A model generated the notes under the pieces. It made no database searches. It had not been told where the DNA came from and saw nothing but the letters and a program-made list of their open reading frames with translations. From contig JAGRHM010000126.1 in assembly GCA_020445005.1 (NCBI GenBank), forward strand, positions 1 through 7,703: a stretch of DNA of 7,703 nt, in the 5' to 3' direction. How positions within the stretch are numbered: the stretch's first letter is position 1; every line of letters begins with the position of its first letter. Origin of the DNA: Candidatus Competibacteraceae bacterium (GTDB lineage: Bacteria > Pseudomonadota > Gammaproteobacteria > Competibacterales > Competibacteraceae). Both the position numbers and the translations under genes were made by a program. Shown here piece by piece: positions 1-6,286 of the stretch.

Positions 1-1528
1 CCACCAACAGCCGGGGATTGACATCGGGATTGGCGCTCAACCGCAGCAGGCCACCGGCCAGGGTGTCTTCGGCGATGTCCGCCGTGCCGGTCAACTCCGG
101 CTGGCAGCGATGTACCTCGAAAGCCAGCGCTTCCAATACGCCGCGCACCTTGATCTGATCGACTTTCAGATATTCGGCCAGGCTGGGCTGGATCAGCCGG
201 TATTGGCCCTGGGCCTCGCGCTGAATCAGGCGTTGTTCCCAGCGGTTGAGCAGCAAATCGACGGTCTCGGCGTACAGTGCTTCTCGCTTGTCCGGCAAGC
301 TGCCGCCGCGCCAGGCGTGCAGGCTGGCCATCAAGGTCAGCAGCAGCGGCCGTTGGGCGAGTTCGTACAGCGCGGGCCGGTTGAAAATCGCTCGTTTGAG
401 TAATTCCGCTCGCCCGTCGGCGTCTGCTTGCCTCAATCGCCTCGTACTGGCGGCGTGGTGGTACCAGTTCATCACGAACCGGCGGATTTGCCCATCGGAA
501 AAGGGCGCCAGCGTGGTCTCATTGAAGCCATCCAGCCGCCAGCCCTGGTTCTGGTAGGCGTAGGTGCGGCTGGTGATCAGCACCCGGCACTTGCCGAAAC
601 TCTTGACGAAATCCTCGACTGTCCGCTTGACCTGTTCCCGCCGCCGTTCGGCTTCCGGCACTTCATCCAGTCCGTCCAGCAGCAACAAGCCGCCGTATTC
701 GCGCAATGCATTGCACAGCGGGGTGACGTACTCCGCCAAGGCGGCAGATTCCAACTGCGCTTTGATAAAGGCCCAGAGATGTTGGGCGCTGGCGGAGTCG
801 TCTTGCGGCAGTCCGGTAGCCGCAAAGTCACGTAGCACCACCGGTACCGGCAGCAACGCGCCGTGTCGCCAGGGTTGCGGTGTTTCGCTCTCAGCTCCTT
901 CACGGTCGGGCAAGGGCGCGGTCAGGTAGCGCAGGTTCCTGTGGTGATCCCCAAGCGATTCACCCGCCAGACAGACGGCGACCATATTGACGAAGGTGCT
1001 TTTGCCGCTGCCGGGATCACCTTGCAGCACCAGCTTGGGGTAACGGTCGAGCTGTTCCAGGGCAGACAACGGCGGTACGTCGCGTTCCGGTCGATCTTGC
1101 GAGGCTCTTGCGTCCTGTTCTGCTTCACGCTCGCGGGGCGTGTGGGTCAGCAGGGCGGTATAAACGGCGTCCAGGCTGAGTCGGGATTCGGTATCTCGTC
1201 GGTTAGCGGCAGCAGGATCGATGCCCGCCAGGGAGAGGTAGCCGCATTGCTCTCGGATGCGATGCAAGTAGGCGGCGCGCAGGGCGGTTTCACTCGTCTG
1301 GTTGACGTGGGCGGCATTCGTGATCTGGACATTGCCGTACACATTGCCCCCAATCGCCGCCCCGCCGGCCCCGGCCGCTGTCCCACTGTCCTGGGCGCTG
1401 GCGCCCGAACCGTGATGCTTGGCATCGCCCGTCTTGCGGATGATGGGCAACGGTTCCGGCGGATTTTGCGCCGGACCACCGAGCACGGCGGCAATCCGGC
1501 TGGTCCATCGCTGAAAAAACGTCGGCAT
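1..1528 (-). CDS. NACHT-family STAND NTPase, NLR-like, probable phage-defence sensor (3' end outside window)
   Basis: One uninterrupted frame of 509 residues runs from an ATG at 1528 off the left edge, so the sensor or repeat region at the C-terminus is not seen. Visible in order: a short N-terminus; a Gly/Ala-rich motif at residues 40-70 that resembles the C-terminus of the upstream protein; a helical linker (about 80-130, with LSLAGID and LDAVYTALLT); Walker A GDPGSGKST at 170-178; Walker B LLLLDGLDEVP at 281-291; a sensor-1-like VLITSRTYAY at 316-325; and NRPALYELAQRPLLLTLMA near 383-401, the usual helical end of NACHT modules. In this family ATP-driven oligomerisation switches on a linked or separate effector. 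Start choice: an in-frame stop lies at 1565-1567, and no ATG, GTG or TTG occurs between it and 1528. The nearest Shine-Dalgarno, AAGGAG, overlaps the upstream stop and is about 19 bases away, so translation may be coupled to the upstream gene. A role in anti-phage defence is inferred from the family and the gene pairing. The NTPase call is firm. Confidence 0.9.
   Translation of the reverse strand, partial: MPTFFQRWTSRIAAVLGGPAQNPPEPLPIIRKTGDAKHHGSGASAQDSGTAAGAGGAAIGGNVYGNVQITNAAHVNQTSETALRAAYLHRIREQCGYLSLAGIDPAAANRRDTESRLSLDAVYTALLTHTPREREAEQDARASQDRPERDVPPLSALEQLDRYPKLVLQGDPGSGKSTFVNMVAVCLAGESLGDHHRNLRYLTAPLPDREGAESETPQPWRHGALLPVPVVLRDFAATGLPQDDSASAQHLWAFIKAQLESAALAEYVTPLCNALREYGGLLLLDGLDEVPEAERRREQVKRTVEDFVKSFGKCRVLITSRTYAYQNQGWRLDGFNETTLAPFSDGQIRRFVMNWYHHAASTRRLRQADADGRAELLKRAIFNRPALYELAQRPLLLTLMASLHAWRGGSLPDKREALYAETVDLLLNRWEQRLIQREAQGQYRLIQPSLAEYLKVDQIKVRGVLEALAFEVHRCQPELTGTADIAEDTLAGGLLRLSANPDVNPRLLV
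1319..1411 (-). repeat. Protein-level repeat, copy 2: Gly/Ala motif near N-terminus of the NACHT NTPase
   Basis: Encodes residues 40-70, with key pieces GSGASAQDS, TAAGAGGAAIG and VYGNVQIT. Aligned with copy 1, the shared positions include G-x-G, A-Q, S-x-T, A-A-G-x-G-G-x-A-I-G, and then G-x-V-x-I at the end. The copies are clearly related but diverged. The flanking domains are unrelated, which argues for a functional pairing motif rather than a recent gene duplication. Confidence 0.65.
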
Positions 1529-1544
1529 GGCCGGGCGTCGCTCT

Positions 1545-2024
1545 CTACTCCTTTCGGCCGATGTTCACCCCGCCGTGTAAATCCCGACCGATGGCGAGTC
1601 CGCCTTTGCCGGCGGCCACTGTCCTCGATCCTTGGGCGATGCTCCCATCGCCGAAGTTGGCCGCTTGATAGTGTTGAGGGTTGGCGGCTTCCAAGACTTG
1701 CGCCAAGCCAGCAAGCAATGATGAATCGGCCTCCAGCAATTTTTTGATTTGCCGCCGCAGCGCCGCGCGCGCGTCTTCGTCTTCAGGCGCGGCGGCGACA
1801 TCCTCAACTACCGCCGTCGCGGTCGGGTTAGCTTTCACCGCCGGCCACAGTTTCCGCCACAGAGCCTTGGCGGTTTCCGCCATGCCTTCGCCTATTTTTT
1901 CGCCGAGCGTTTCCATACTCTGTTCGCCGGCCTTCACCAAAAACGGCAGCGCTGGTACCAGTGCCGTTGTTACCCCAGCCGCTACAGTTGCAACATCCAT
2001 CCCGAAATCCCCCACAGTGATCAT
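1545..2024 (-). CDS. Small putative effector with hydrophobic N-terminus and C-terminal Gly-rich motif shared with adjacent NACHT NTPase
   Basis: A 159-aa protein of no enzyme family I recognise. Residues about 10-31 are almost uncharged and hydrophobic (VATVAAGVTTALVPALPFLV), a possible membrane-inserting helix. Residues about 32-62 look amphipathic and helical. Residues 70-115 are acidic and then helical (EDEDARAALRRQIKKLLEAD). The tail, 124-156, is a Gly/Ala motif ending in GGVNIG. A diverged copy of this tail lies at residues 40-70 of the next protein, which starts 16 bases downstream. This order (helical, membrane-active-looking domain plus C-terminal prion-like motif, beside an NLR carrying the motif at its N-terminus) matches the described bacterial Bell/BASS pairs. 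I infer a cell-death executor recruited by the NTPase. The ATG at 2024 has AAGG 9 bases upstream. A second in-frame ATG (residue 9) is possible, since it leaves the hydrophobic segment intact. The alternative role is a scaffold or regulator rather than a toxin. Confidence 0.75.
   Translation of the reverse strand: MITVGDFGMDVATVAAGVTTALVPALPFLVKAGEQSMETLGEKIGEGMAETAKALWRKLWPAVKANPTATAVVEDVAAAPEDEDARAALRRQIKKLLEADSSLLAGLAQVLEAANPQHYQAANFGDGSIAQGSRTVAAGKGGLAIGRDLHGGVNIGRKE
1557..1655 (-). repeat. Protein-level repeat, copy 1: Gly/Ala motif at C-terminus of the 159-aa protein
   Basis: Encodes residues 124-156, with key pieces GDGSIAQGS, TVAAGKGGLAIG and LHGGVNIG. Alternating Gly and small or aliphatic residues suggest a beta-rich, stackable strand motif. 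The closing V-N-I-G resembles the (V/I)-Q-(V/I)-G core of RHIM amyloid motifs. It aligns to copy 2 with a single one-residue gap. That the motif self-assembles is an inference from this pattern. Confidence 0.65.
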
Positions 2025-2286
2025 GTATAGAAACCTTCATCAGTATAGAGCCAGCGAATCGGGAACGTGGCCCAACATGGCAAAGCAGAGTTTTCATCGA
2101 TCAGATACTGTCTCTCAATAAGTTTTAAATCATGATTAACTAGAAACCGTGTTAAGCTAAGTCATCGCGGTTTTTGCCCCAGTCTCCTGCGCCGCGCCCC
2201 ATCCTGGTTAACCCCCCATCCATCCGCCACAGACTGGCGCCGAATCCCGGCGGCAGGCCGATGTTGTTTTTATTTTCTGGAGTCTC
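2025..2286. promoter_or_regulatory. Divergent intergenic region between the defence pair and rhlE
   Basis: These 262 bases separate two divergently read genes and must hold both promoters. No convincing coding frame is seen. The part around 2105-2160 is markedly more AT-rich than its surroundings and contains a palindrome (separate entry). I could not find a -35/-10 pair with good sequence and spacing for either direction. TATACT on the minus strand, 16 bases before the 159-aa gene's start codon, lacks a matching -35 and would leave almost no leader. The rhlE ribosome site is GGAG, 4 bases before its ATG. Confidence 0.5.
2126..2139. promoter_or_regulatory. Operator-like palindrome in the divergent intergenic region
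   Basis: AATCATGATT (2128-2137) is a perfect 10-base palindrome. Beyond one A:A mismatch on each flank, the outer T and A (2126, 2139) pair again, giving TAAATCATGATTAA. It lies in the AT-rich part of the gap, about 100 bases from the 159-aa gene's start and 150 from rhlE's, a position that suits a transcription factor site. A palindrome of this length can arise by chance in AT-rich DNA. Confidence 0.25.
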
Positions 2287-3618
2287 ATGTCGTTTTCATC
2301 TCTTGGATTATCCGATGCCCTGGTTCGCGCCGTTATCGAGCGCGGCTATACAGTTCCCACACCCATTCAACGGCAGGCGATCCCCGCTGTGCTGTCGGGT
2401 GGCGATCTGCTGGCTGGCGCGCAGACCGGCACCGGCAAGACTGCTGGTTTTACCCTGCCGATCCTGCAACGCCTCGCTGCTGATAACAGCCATAACAAAA
2501 GCAGCCACACGCCGATCCGCGCCCTGATTCTCACCCCGACCCGCGAACTGGCCGCGCAGGTTGAGGAAAGCGTTCGTGAGTACGGCAAATATGTGAAATT
2601 GAAGTCGATGGTCATGTTTGGCGGCGTGGGTATCCAGCCGCAGATTCAGCAATTACGCGGTCGGGTGGATATTCTGGTGGCGACGCCGGGTCGCCTGTTG
2701 GACCATGTCGGGCAGGGAACGCTGAATCTGTCGCAGGTCGAAGTGCTGGTGCTGGATGAAGCCGACCGGATGCTGGACATGGGCTTCATTCACGACATCA
2801 AAAAGGTACTGGCGCTGCTACCCCGGCAACGCCAGAACTTGCTGTTCTCCGCAACTTTCTCCGATGAAATTCGGACGCTGGCTGACCATCTGCTCAATCG
2901 CCCAGCCTTGATCGAAGTGGCTCGCCGCAATGCCCCTGCTGAAGCCGTGACTCAGCGGGTGCATCCGGTGGATCGTGAACGGAAACGCGAATTGCTGGCC
3001 CATCTCATCCGGGAGAATGACTGGCGGCAGGTCTTGGTGTTCATGCGCACCAAACACGGCGCTAACCGGTTGTCGGAACAACTGACCCGGGGCGGCATTG
3101 CCGCGCTGGCGATTCACGGCAACAAAAGTCAGTCAGCGCGAACCCATGCACTTGCACAGTTCAAGAGCGGCGCATTACGGGTACTGGTCGCGACCGATAT
3201 TGCCGCTCGGGGCATTGACATCATTGAACTGCCGCATGTGGTCAATTTTGAATTGCCGAATGTGCCGGAAGATTATGTGCATCGCATCGGCCGCACCGGT
3301 CGGGCCGGCGCGGAAGGCGAGGCGGTCTCGCTGGTCTGTGTGGATGAATATAAATTACTAGCGGATATTGAGAAATTACTCAAGCGTTCCGTACCCAGGG
3401 AAATCATTCCCGGTTTTGAACCGGACCCGCGCATCAAAGCTGAGCCGATCCCGAACGGCCGCAGTCGTAGCCCAGCGTCGGGTCGCGGCGCAGCGCCGAC
3501 GCGCAGCGCCGAATCGGCCCGCTCGAATCATGCGCGCAACCCGTCAGCGCATTGGCGCGGAGCCACGCATCCTCGTTCGGCGGAATCGCGTCGGGAAAAC
3601 CTGCAGCGTCCTGCTTGA
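2287..3618 (+). CDS. rhlE: ATP-dependent DEAD-box RNA helicase, RhlE type
   Basis: This 443-aa protein unwinds short RNA duplexes using ATP in the cytoplasm; RhlE proteins act in ribosome assembly and RNA turnover. All family motifs are present: Q motif GYTVPTPIQ (20-28), motif I AQTGTGKT (45-52), PTRELAAQ (84-91), TPGRLLD (133-139), DEAD (157-160), SAT (188-190), the motif IV region VLVFMRTK (249-256), motif [11 protein letters not shown] (302-311) and motif [10 protein letters not shown] (332-339). The core ends near residue 380. A tail of about 60 residues rich in Arg, Ser and Ala follows, with RSAES occurring twice, probably disordered and RNA-binding. The N-terminal [16 protein letters not shown] is typical of RhlE. 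The ATG at 2287 has GGAG 4 bases upstream. The gene stands alone, divergent from the defence pair and convergent with ygfZ. The name rests on overall resemblance; SrmB- or DbpA-like assignment is less likely because the tail lacks their domains. Confidence 0.93.
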   Translation: MSFSSLGLSDALVRAVIERGYTVPTPIQRQAIPAVLSGGDLLAGAQTGTGKTAGFTLPILQRLAADNSHNKSSHTPIRALILTPTRELAAQVEESVREYGKYVKLKSMVMFGGVGIQPQIQQLRGRVDILVATPGRLLDHVGQGTLNLSQVEVLVLDEADRMLDMGFIHDIKKVLALLPRQRQNLLFSATFSDEIRTLADHLLNRPALIEVARRNAPAEAVTQRVHPVDRERKRELLAHLIRENDWRQVLVFMRTKHGANRLSEQLTRGGIAALAIHGNKSQSARTHALAQFKSGALRVLVATDIAARGIDIIELPHVVNFELPNVPEDYVHRIGRTGRAGAEGEAVSLVCVDEYKLLADIEKLLKRSVPREIIPGFEPDPRIKAEPIPNGRSRSPASGRGAAPTRSAESARSNHARNPSAHWRGATHPRSAESRRENLQRPA

Positions 3619-3631
3619 GATTAACCCCACA

Positions 3632-3663
3632 CTCGCCCTCAATCGCTCGCTAGTGGGCGAGCG
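3632..3663. terminator. Hairpin-forming stretch between convergent rhlE and ygfZ
   Basis: Two overlapping inverted repeats compete here. CTCGCCC (3632-3638) pairs with GGGCGAG (3655-3661). CGCTCGC (3644-3650) pairs with GCGAGCG (3657-3663) over a 6-base loop; this second stem is the tighter hairpin. It lies 13 bases after the rhlE stop and 22 bases before the ygfZ stop codon, so it could end transcription from both sides. Neither direction has a clear run of T after the stem, so intrinsic termination is uncertain. It may instead be an RNA-stabilising 3' hairpin. Confidence 0.4.
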
Positions 3664-3685
3664 GCAGGCGTGAGTGATTATAAAT

Positions 3686-4747
3686 TCAAGCCAGGGCATA
3701 GGGCAGAGGTTCAAGTCGCAGCGTTGGTCCATTGGCATCACCCAAATGCAACACCCCCTGTTCCGCGCAGGGTATCAGCGCGGACGCCAGCACCGCATAA
3801 CCGCCACCGGGGTGTTCCGCCGCATCGACGATCCGCCCGGCGCCCTGGCTGGCGTCAGCCTGTGGGGAAAATAGAGAATCGCCAGGTCGGGGTAGGTTCT
3901 CGCTCTCCACCCGCCCCAGATACATCCGCCGTTTCAGCTTACCCAGGTAATGAGTGCGTGCCACTACTTCCTGACCGGTATAGCACCCTTTTTTGAAGCT
4001 GATGCCATCCAGGATTTCCAGATTCATCATCTGTGGCACGAACATTTCTACTGTTTCCGGGTAAATCGTGGGAATGCCGGCAAGCATGTTCAGCAGGCGC
4101 CACGGTTGGCCACCGGTGAAGGTGACTTCCCGGCCCAAGGAGGTCCACAGCGTCTGCATCGCCGACAGCGAACCGTACACTGCGAAACGCGGCGTAATGG
4201 TTGCCGGTACGCGAATGATGGTGAGGTCCGATCCATCGCGTGACGGGGTATGGATCACATGGTTCACCACGTCCGGCAGGACGCCGAGCCGCGCGATCAA
4301 TAAGGCTTCGGCATGAGGACCGGCGACGCCGAAACGGACGAGAGCATCGCTAGCGTCTTGCAACGTCACTTTGGTTCGCAGCACATACTTGCGCAGCCGG
4401 GTCAATGTCGGTTCAACCAACTCCTGCGGCAATTCCAGATACAGCGTTTCCCCTCGCCGGAACAGGCGAAAACAGGCCAGCGCGCGGCCTTTGGGGGAAC
4501 AGAATGCGCCAAGGAGACTGTGATCAGGCGTTGCCTGCCGGACATCGCAGGTAAGTTGGCCTTGCAGGAACTGTTCGGCCTCAGCACCCTCAACGGCGAT
4601 CAAACCGAGGCAAGACAGCTCGCTGCAGCTATCGCCATTGTTCAATATTGTCCAGAGTTCTACTGTCGCCTGGCCAAAGTGTTCTACCCGGCCGTCGACC
4701 ACCCAACCACCCGACTGTTCGAGAAAATCGCTCCATTCCTTAATCAT
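3686..4747 (-). CDS. ygfZ: YgfZ/GcvT-like folate-binding protein, iron-sulfur cluster maintenance
   Basis: A 353-aa protein of the COG0354 family. The signature KGCYTGQE sits at 253-260 within GISFKKGCYTGQEVVARTHY, and Cys255 matches the conserved cysteine of E. coli YgfZ. Other family features are FLQGQLTCDV (60-69), SPKGRALACFRL (84-95) and the aminomethyltransferase-like fold expected across 40-270, followed by a C-terminal barrel ending PLPYALA. YgfZ uses a folate cofactor to support assembly or repair of certain Fe-S enzymes such as MiaB; it is not itself a glycine-cleavage enzyme. It is slightly longer than E. coli YgfZ (about 326 aa), partly through its N-terminus (MIKEWSDFLEQSGG). The ATG at 4747 lacks a strong Shine-Dalgarno; only a G-rich GGGCGG lies nearby. 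The preceding hydrolase ends 108 bases upstream on the same strand, so co-transcription is possible but not shown. Confidence 0.93.
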   Translation of the reverse strand: MIKEWSDFLEQSGGWVVDGRVEHFGQATVELWTILNNGDSCSELSCLGLIAVEGAEAEQFLQGQLTCDVRQATPDHSLLGAFCSPKGRALACFRLFRRGETLYLELPQELVEPTLTRLRKYVLRTKVTLQDASDALVRFGVAGPHAEALLIARLGVLPDVVNHVIHTPSRDGSDLTIIRVPATITPRFAVYGSLSAMQTLWTSLGREVTFTGGQPWRLLNMLAGIPTIYPETVEMFVPQMMNLEILDGISFKKGCYTGQEVVARTHYLGKLKRRMYLGRVESENLPRPGDSLFSPQADASQGAGRIVDAAEHPGGGYAVLASALIPCAEQGVLHLGDANGPTLRLEPLPYALA

Positions 4748-4855
4748 GACGCCGCCCGTGACAGTGAGTACCGCACTTGCTCTCCAGCATGTTGCTATTT
4801 CCGGTGCAAGTTACAGATTAAGAAGATTTTTTAGAAATCGAGCCTGGCTTTTTTC

Positions 4856-5674
4856 TTACGCAGCAGCCACCGATTGGATGCTGGCCACATGGCGAAGCCA
4901 GTCTAACAGGATATCCGCAGCCTCGCGCCAATGCGCTTCCAACATCATGGCGTGCGCCATATTTGGAATAATTTGCGCTTCGGTTCGATAGAAGCGCGCG
5001 GTCTCCCGCACCATCGCCGGTGAAACAAATACGTCGTTTTGCGCGCCCATCACTAGCAACGGCAGCCACAATTGACCAGACTTCAGGCGTAATGGATCAG
5101 ACCAGATCATGTCCAGCGCCACCATCTGCGACTCGGCCTGCACCAGGTCAAAATATTCTTCCAGTTTCGCACGGGGCGTCTCTCGGGAAAACAGCAGTCG
5201 CTGCATCATATCGAGTGATCCATAACGAGGGCCCAATAGCGAAAACATGACCATTTGCTGAAACAGGATGGGATGCCGCATCGCCATGTGCAAATTGCTG
5301 GGCAACAGACCCTGCGGCGGCACCGAGGCCATCAACGCCATGCCAGCGATTCCGGTATGGTTCTCCAAGTATTTCTGAATCACCATGCCGCCCATGGAAT
5401 GCCCAATCAACATGGGTGGCTGGGTCATGGTTGCTACGGCCTGTTCCAGGTCCGCCACATAATCGGCCAGCCGCCAACTGTGTAGCCGTTCATGTCCCTC
5501 GCTGAGGCCATGACCACGCAGGCTGACGGCATGCGCTTCGTAACCATGATGCGCGAAGTAGGGCAAGAAGTTCTGATCCCAGACGCGGGCGTCGGAAAAC
5601 GAACCATGCACAAACAGCAATGGCGTCGATTTGGGGGCGCTCTCTGGATAGCGGCTGATCATGTCCAGTTTCAT
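4856..5674 (-). CDS. Alpha/beta hydrolase (esterase/lipase-like)
   Basis: A 272-aa soluble alpha/beta hydrolase. Numbering from the ATG at 5674, LLFVHGSFSDARVWD (19-33) gives the oxyanion-hole HG at 23-24. SLRGHGLSEG (51-60) is the usual loop after strand 4. GHSMGG (91-96) holds nucleophile Ser93. Asp214 in VMGAQNDVFVSP and His241 in NMAHAMMLE complete the triad. The cap region (about 120-185) is Met-rich and hydrophobic (HMAMRHPILFQQMVMFSLLG), which fits a lipid or ester substrate, but the substrate cannot be read from sequence. There is no signal peptide. Start: a TTG at 5683 would extend the frame by three codons, but AGGA (5684-5687) would then touch it. The same AGGA is 9 bases from the ATG at 5674, which I prefer. 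The gene follows a 189-base gap after the PilZ genes, so it probably has its own promoter. Confidence 0.88.
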   Translation of the reverse strand: MKLDMISRYPESAPKSTPLLFVHGSFSDARVWDQNFLPYFAHHGYEAHAVSLRGHGLSEGHERLHSWRLADYVADLEQAVATMTQPPMLIGHSMGGMVIQKYLENHTGIAGMALMASVPPQGLLPSNLHMAMRHPILFQQMVMFSLLGPRYGSLDMMQRLLFSRETPRAKLEEYFDLVQAESQMVALDMIWSDPLRLKSGQLWLPLLVMGAQNDVFVSPAMVRETARFYRTEAQIIPNMAHAMMLEAHWREAADILLDWLRHVASIQSVAAA

Positions 5675-5841
5675 GAAGGTCAATCCTGTGCAGTGGGCCG
5701 GGAAAGGCGCATAGGATAGCCGATTACTCTGGGGTCGTGCTTGATGTGAATGGTTGGTGATGAAGCAGATATTGGCGATTAACGCAACATGATACTTTTA
5801 ATGATATTGATTTGCAGACCGCAATTATCGATCTTCTCATG

Positions 5842-5858
5842 GCGTAAAGTTTTTACGC
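5842..5858 (-). terminator. Hairpin just after the PilZ gene stop
   Basis: GCGTAAA and TTTACGC form a perfect 7-bp stem around a 3-base loop, 5 bases beyond the TAG of the single-domain PilZ gene. The position suits the end of the xseA-PilZ-PilZ unit. No T-run follows on the minus strand, so it is either a weak terminator or a 3'-end stabilising stem. Confidence 0.4.
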
Positions 5859-5863
5859 GACGA

Positions 5864-6259
5864 CTACGACCACATCGGATAATGGGTATGCAAATAGCGT
5901 TGTTCGGTAAGTAGAATATTAAAGGGAATTTCCTCATGGAGAGAGAGCGCGATTTGCTGGTTTTGATTGCGCACTACCGTCCCTTCAATAGAGATCTCCG
6001 CGCTGCGCCGGAAACGGAGAACCCCTTTAATCGTTTCATCTAGGCTCGGCGGCGGATGATCAGGACAGACATAGCGCAAGCCGTGTCCTGAAACATCCAG
6101 CACGGGATGTGCATTCTTTCCCACTGGAAAAAACGAAGGACGTTCTGCGCGAGGATATTGGATACGATGAAACCCACGCCGTTCTTCACGCGGTGAGAGC
6201 GTTGCTGAAGGTTTAGCCGCTTGAACCAAGATGTTGCTCCTGTAGGTAATTTTTTGCAT
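5864..6259 (-). CDS. Single PilZ-domain protein, probable c-di-GMP receptor
   Basis: A 131-aa protein, essentially one PilZ domain. The two c-di-GMP-binding motifs of the family are present: RxxxR as RGFHR (28-32) and DxSxxG as DVSGHG (55-60). Beta-strand-like segments follow (IKGVLRFRR, ISIEGTVV, QIALSLH), then a closing helix EIPFNILLTEQRYLH (110-124) and PMW near the end. About 60% of residues match the second domain of the upstream gene. PilZ proteins relay c-di-GMP levels to motility, pili, exopolysaccharide or other outputs, but nothing here names the partner. The gene starts 27 bases after the upstream stop, so it is likely co-transcribed. The ATG at 6259 has no Shine-Dalgarno. A TTG at 6229 (residue 11) has AGGAG 7 bases upstream and could be the true start, giving 121 residues with the domain intact. 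Confidence 0.87.
   Translation of the reverse strand: MQKITYRSNILVQAAKPSATLSPREERRGFHRIQYPRAERPSFFPVGKNAHPVLDVSGHGLRYVCPDHPPPSLDETIKGVLRFRRSAEISIEGTVVRNQNQQIALSLHEEIPFNILLTEQRYLHTHYPMWS
6237..6241 (-). promoter_or_regulatory. Shine-Dalgarno AGGAG supporting an alternative TTG start of the single-PilZ gene
   Basis: AGGAG on the minus strand lies inside the annotated frame, 7 bases before an in-frame TTG at 6229-6227. The upstream ATG at 6259 has nothing comparable. Spacing and sequence are near ideal, so the protein may really begin at the TTG (MVQAAKPSATLSPREERR). Confidence 0.45.
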
Positions 6260-6286
6260 TTAGCGATAAGGTAAGTCGTAGGCCGA

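Noticed and set aside
1..1528. NACHT gene appearing broken into several short minus-strand frames
   Set aside because: Those fragments are in other frames. The correct frame is open without a stop from 1528 to the left edge, so the gene is intact in the visible part and not a pseudogene.
1557..1655. The Gly/Ala motif as a YadA-like trimeric adhesin head repeat
   Set aside because: The A-I-G spacing recalls such heads, but there is only one unit per protein, no signal peptide and no outer-membrane anchor. The partner is a cytoplasmic NTPase.
863..1747. Long plus-strand open frame of 294 codons opposite the NACHT gene
   Set aside because: It is antisense to a frame with clear Walker A, Walker B and other NACHT motifs. 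Its translation is Arg/Gly-rich with no recognisable domain, which is typical of a shadow in GC-rich DNA.
2144..2173. AAACCG / CGGTTT inverted repeat followed by TTTTT
   Set aside because: Only 6 bp of stem over an 18-base loop, and no plus-strand gene ends just upstream. Too weak to call a terminator or riboswitch.
4313..4834. Plus-strand open frame of 173 codons opposite ygfZ
   Set aside because: It overlaps antisense the well-conserved N-terminal half of YgfZ and shows no domain of its own.
4826..4858. Possible intrinsic terminator with T-run after the hydrolase gene
   Set aside because: The AGCC/GGCT element allows only a one-base loop, and the T-run lies on the plus strand, where no gene ends.
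5675..5683. TTG at 5683 as start of the alpha/beta hydrolase
   Set aside because: The AGGA ribosome site would abut this codon. The ATG at 5674 has it at a normal 9-base distance.
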